A DNA stretch of 6,057 bases, from the NCBI GenBank assembly GCA_031286245.1, contig JAITUO010000050.1:1-6057 (forward strand), given 5' to 3'. Below are positions 5,706 to 6,057 of this stretch, one piece after another. Under the pieces are notes generated by a model. The model was not told where the DNA came from and ran no database searches. It saw nothing but the letters and a program-made list of their open reading frames with translations. Origin of the DNA: Coriobacteriales bacterium. GTDB lineage: Bacteria; Actinomycetota; Coriobacteriia; Coriobacteriales; UBA8131. Both the position numbers and the translations under genes were made by a program. The number at the start of each line of letters is the position of its first letter. The stretch's first letter is position 1.

Positions 5706-5878
5706 CTAAATGATTTGATATACAAATCATTTGAAACGAGGAAAACAACAACTGAGAGCAGCATCTTGGTTGTAAGCGGGTTTGGGCTTTAGATCTAGTT
5801 GCCCCAGCACGGAAAATTATCTAGCAAAAAGGGAATAAAACAGGGAAAGCAGATGCGAAGCGCATCTGCATCTTTTTT
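5706..5878 (+). ncRNA. candidate small RNA or 5' leader of about 170 nt
   Basis: The region between the promoter at 5671-5699 and the terminator ending near 5878 contains no believable reading frame: the first ATG (5710) meets a stop after two codons. The predicted transcript begins with a 10-bp hairpin (5708-5717 with 5723-5732, loop ATATA). A middle portion follows with possible short stems, for example ACAAC.AA with TTGGTTGT and GGGC with GCCC around TTTAGATCTAGTT. It ends in the terminator hairpin. I compared it by eye with the TPP, T-box, c-di-GMP, SRP and 6S consensus patterns and found no match; a CTGAGAG word recalls TPP riboswitches but their other conserved parts are missing. Because a repeat-containing frame starts 63 nt after the terminator, it may instead be that gene's attenuated leader. 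Confidence 0.5.
5849..5878 (+). terminator. intrinsic terminator
   Basis: GCAGATGCG (5849-5857) and CGCATCTGC (5861-5869) form a perfect 9-bp stem with loop AAG. Six T follow (5873-5878) after ATC. The orientation fits plus-strand transcription from the promoter at 5671-5699. The stem part AGATGC (5851-5856) could alternatively pair with GCATCT at 5761-5766, which would open the terminator. Confidence 0.85.
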
Positions 5879-5894
5879 ATCTATTCGTAGATAA
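5877..5894 (+). other. 7-bp hairpin with TTCG loop after the terminator
   Basis: TTATCTA (5877-5883) and TAGATAA (5888-5894) pair around a TTCG loop. It overlaps the end of the T-tract, so it forms only in read-through transcripts that continue toward 5942. No function can be assigned. Confidence 0.4.
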
Positions 5895-5941
5895 GACTGA
5901 TATCTCAAGGAATTTAAACGTGGGAGCGTAAGTAGGATGAA

Positions 5942-6057
5942 ATGATAAGAGAGTTTGTAAAAAACAAAGGCACAACTGTCGCTACCAACAGCCGCGAGAC
6001 AGCTGCTACCAACGGCCCCCCATCTTTCGCAACCAACAGCCGCGAGACCGCAGCTAT
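5942..6057 (+). CDS. start of a repeat protein with 8-residue ATN-core units (3' partial)
   Basis: ATG at 5942 opens a frame that is still open at the window end (38 complete codons). An in-frame TAG at 5933-5935 rules out an earlier start. Upstream are GGGAG (5922-5926, rather far) and TAGGA (5933-5937, rather near), so the ribosome binding site is mediocre. After MIREFVKNKGTTV the protein becomes repetitive: ATNSRETA, ATNGPPSF, ATNSRETA, A... There is no signal peptide or membrane segment in the visible part. The minus strand is also open here (stop TAA complement at 5914-5916, no stop up to the window edge) and would encode a hydrophobic repeat (SRLLVA), so coding direction is uncertain. 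I do not recognise a family. Confidence 0.4.
   Translation, partial: MIREFVKNKGTTVATNSRETAATNGPPSFATNSRETAA
5981..6057. repeat. 24-bp tandem repeat of alternating A/B units, continuing past the window
   Basis: The units start at 5981, 6005, 6029 and 6053. Units 1 and 3 share a 17-bp block (ACCAACAGCCGCGAGAC at 5984-6000 and 6032-6048). Unit 2 shares only the GCTACCAACGGC-like start and then diverges to CCCCCCATCTTTC. The pattern therefore reads A-B-A, a 24-bp unit inside a 48-bp higher-order period. The period is a multiple of three, consistent with a coding repeat. Confidence 0.75.

Noticed and set aside
5754..5770. CTGAGAG word suggesting a TPP riboswitch
   Set aside because: The other TPP-box elements (the paired GGGG/CCCC entrance and the GAACCTGATC-type segment) are not present, and the spacing does not fit.
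5711..5775. A 22-codon minus-strand frame (MLLSVVVFLV...) opposite the candidate RNA
   Set aside because: No ribosome binding site and no supporting context; the promoter and terminator in this region both point to the plus strand.
5397..6057. Repeats as a CRISPR array
   Set aside because: The 30-bp and 24-bp units are directly adjacent with no unique spacers, the copies drift, and no cas gene is present.

Overview
The window looks like an accessory, surface-protein-rich stretch of a Gram-positive chromosome, most likely a Clostridia-type Firmicute. The reasons are a DUF6273-type protein end, a sortase-anchored multi-domain pilin/adhesin-like protein, strong GGAGG ribosome binding sites, U-tract terminators and a tRNA gene with an encoded CCA. 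The exact genus cannot be told from the sequence.

Layout. Positions 1-245 hold the 3' end of a plus-strand gene with a DUF6273-type C-terminus. A short gap with a near-perfect 14-bp GC-rich hairpin (299-331) separates it from the main gene (372-3455). That gene encodes a 1027-residue cell-wall-anchored protein: membrane/signal segment, SpaA-like domain, four Ig-like pilin domains, two Cna_B domains, an IPETG sorting motif and a membrane helix. Two features are odd: a Gly-rich stretch of about 120 residues is inserted inside one Ig-like domain, and an unusually long 46-residue tail follows the membrane helix. Convergent to it, across a gap with a 21-bp direct repeat, lies a minus-strand gene (3572-4471) for a 299-residue protein with a prenyltransferase/squalene-cyclase-like repeat motif.

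From 4472 to 5941 no convincing protein gene is visible, but the DNA is highly structured. It contains a 197-bp fold-back element with perfect 47-bp arms (4758-4954), a cluster of small hairpins (5051-5179), an 11-bp-stem terminator (5229-5255) and a minus-strand tRNA-Ser(GGA) (5266-5358). These are followed by a 30-bp tandem repeat (about 5397-5500) and a self-contained transcription unit: a 14-bp palindrome, a good sigma-A promoter, about 170 nt with a 5' hairpin, and an intrinsic terminator (5642-5879). No open reading frame accounts for this unit, so it is either a small RNA or an attenuated leader of what follows.

At the right edge (5942-6057) a reading frame starts and runs off the window. 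It consists almost entirely of a 24-bp (8-residue) tandem repeat with the core ATN. The opposite strand is also open there, so its coding direction is not certain.

Functionally, the first two genes are co-oriented and may both serve the cell surface, but no sortase or pilus partner lies in the window. The minus-strand gene, the tRNA and the repeat/RNA region appear to be independent units.
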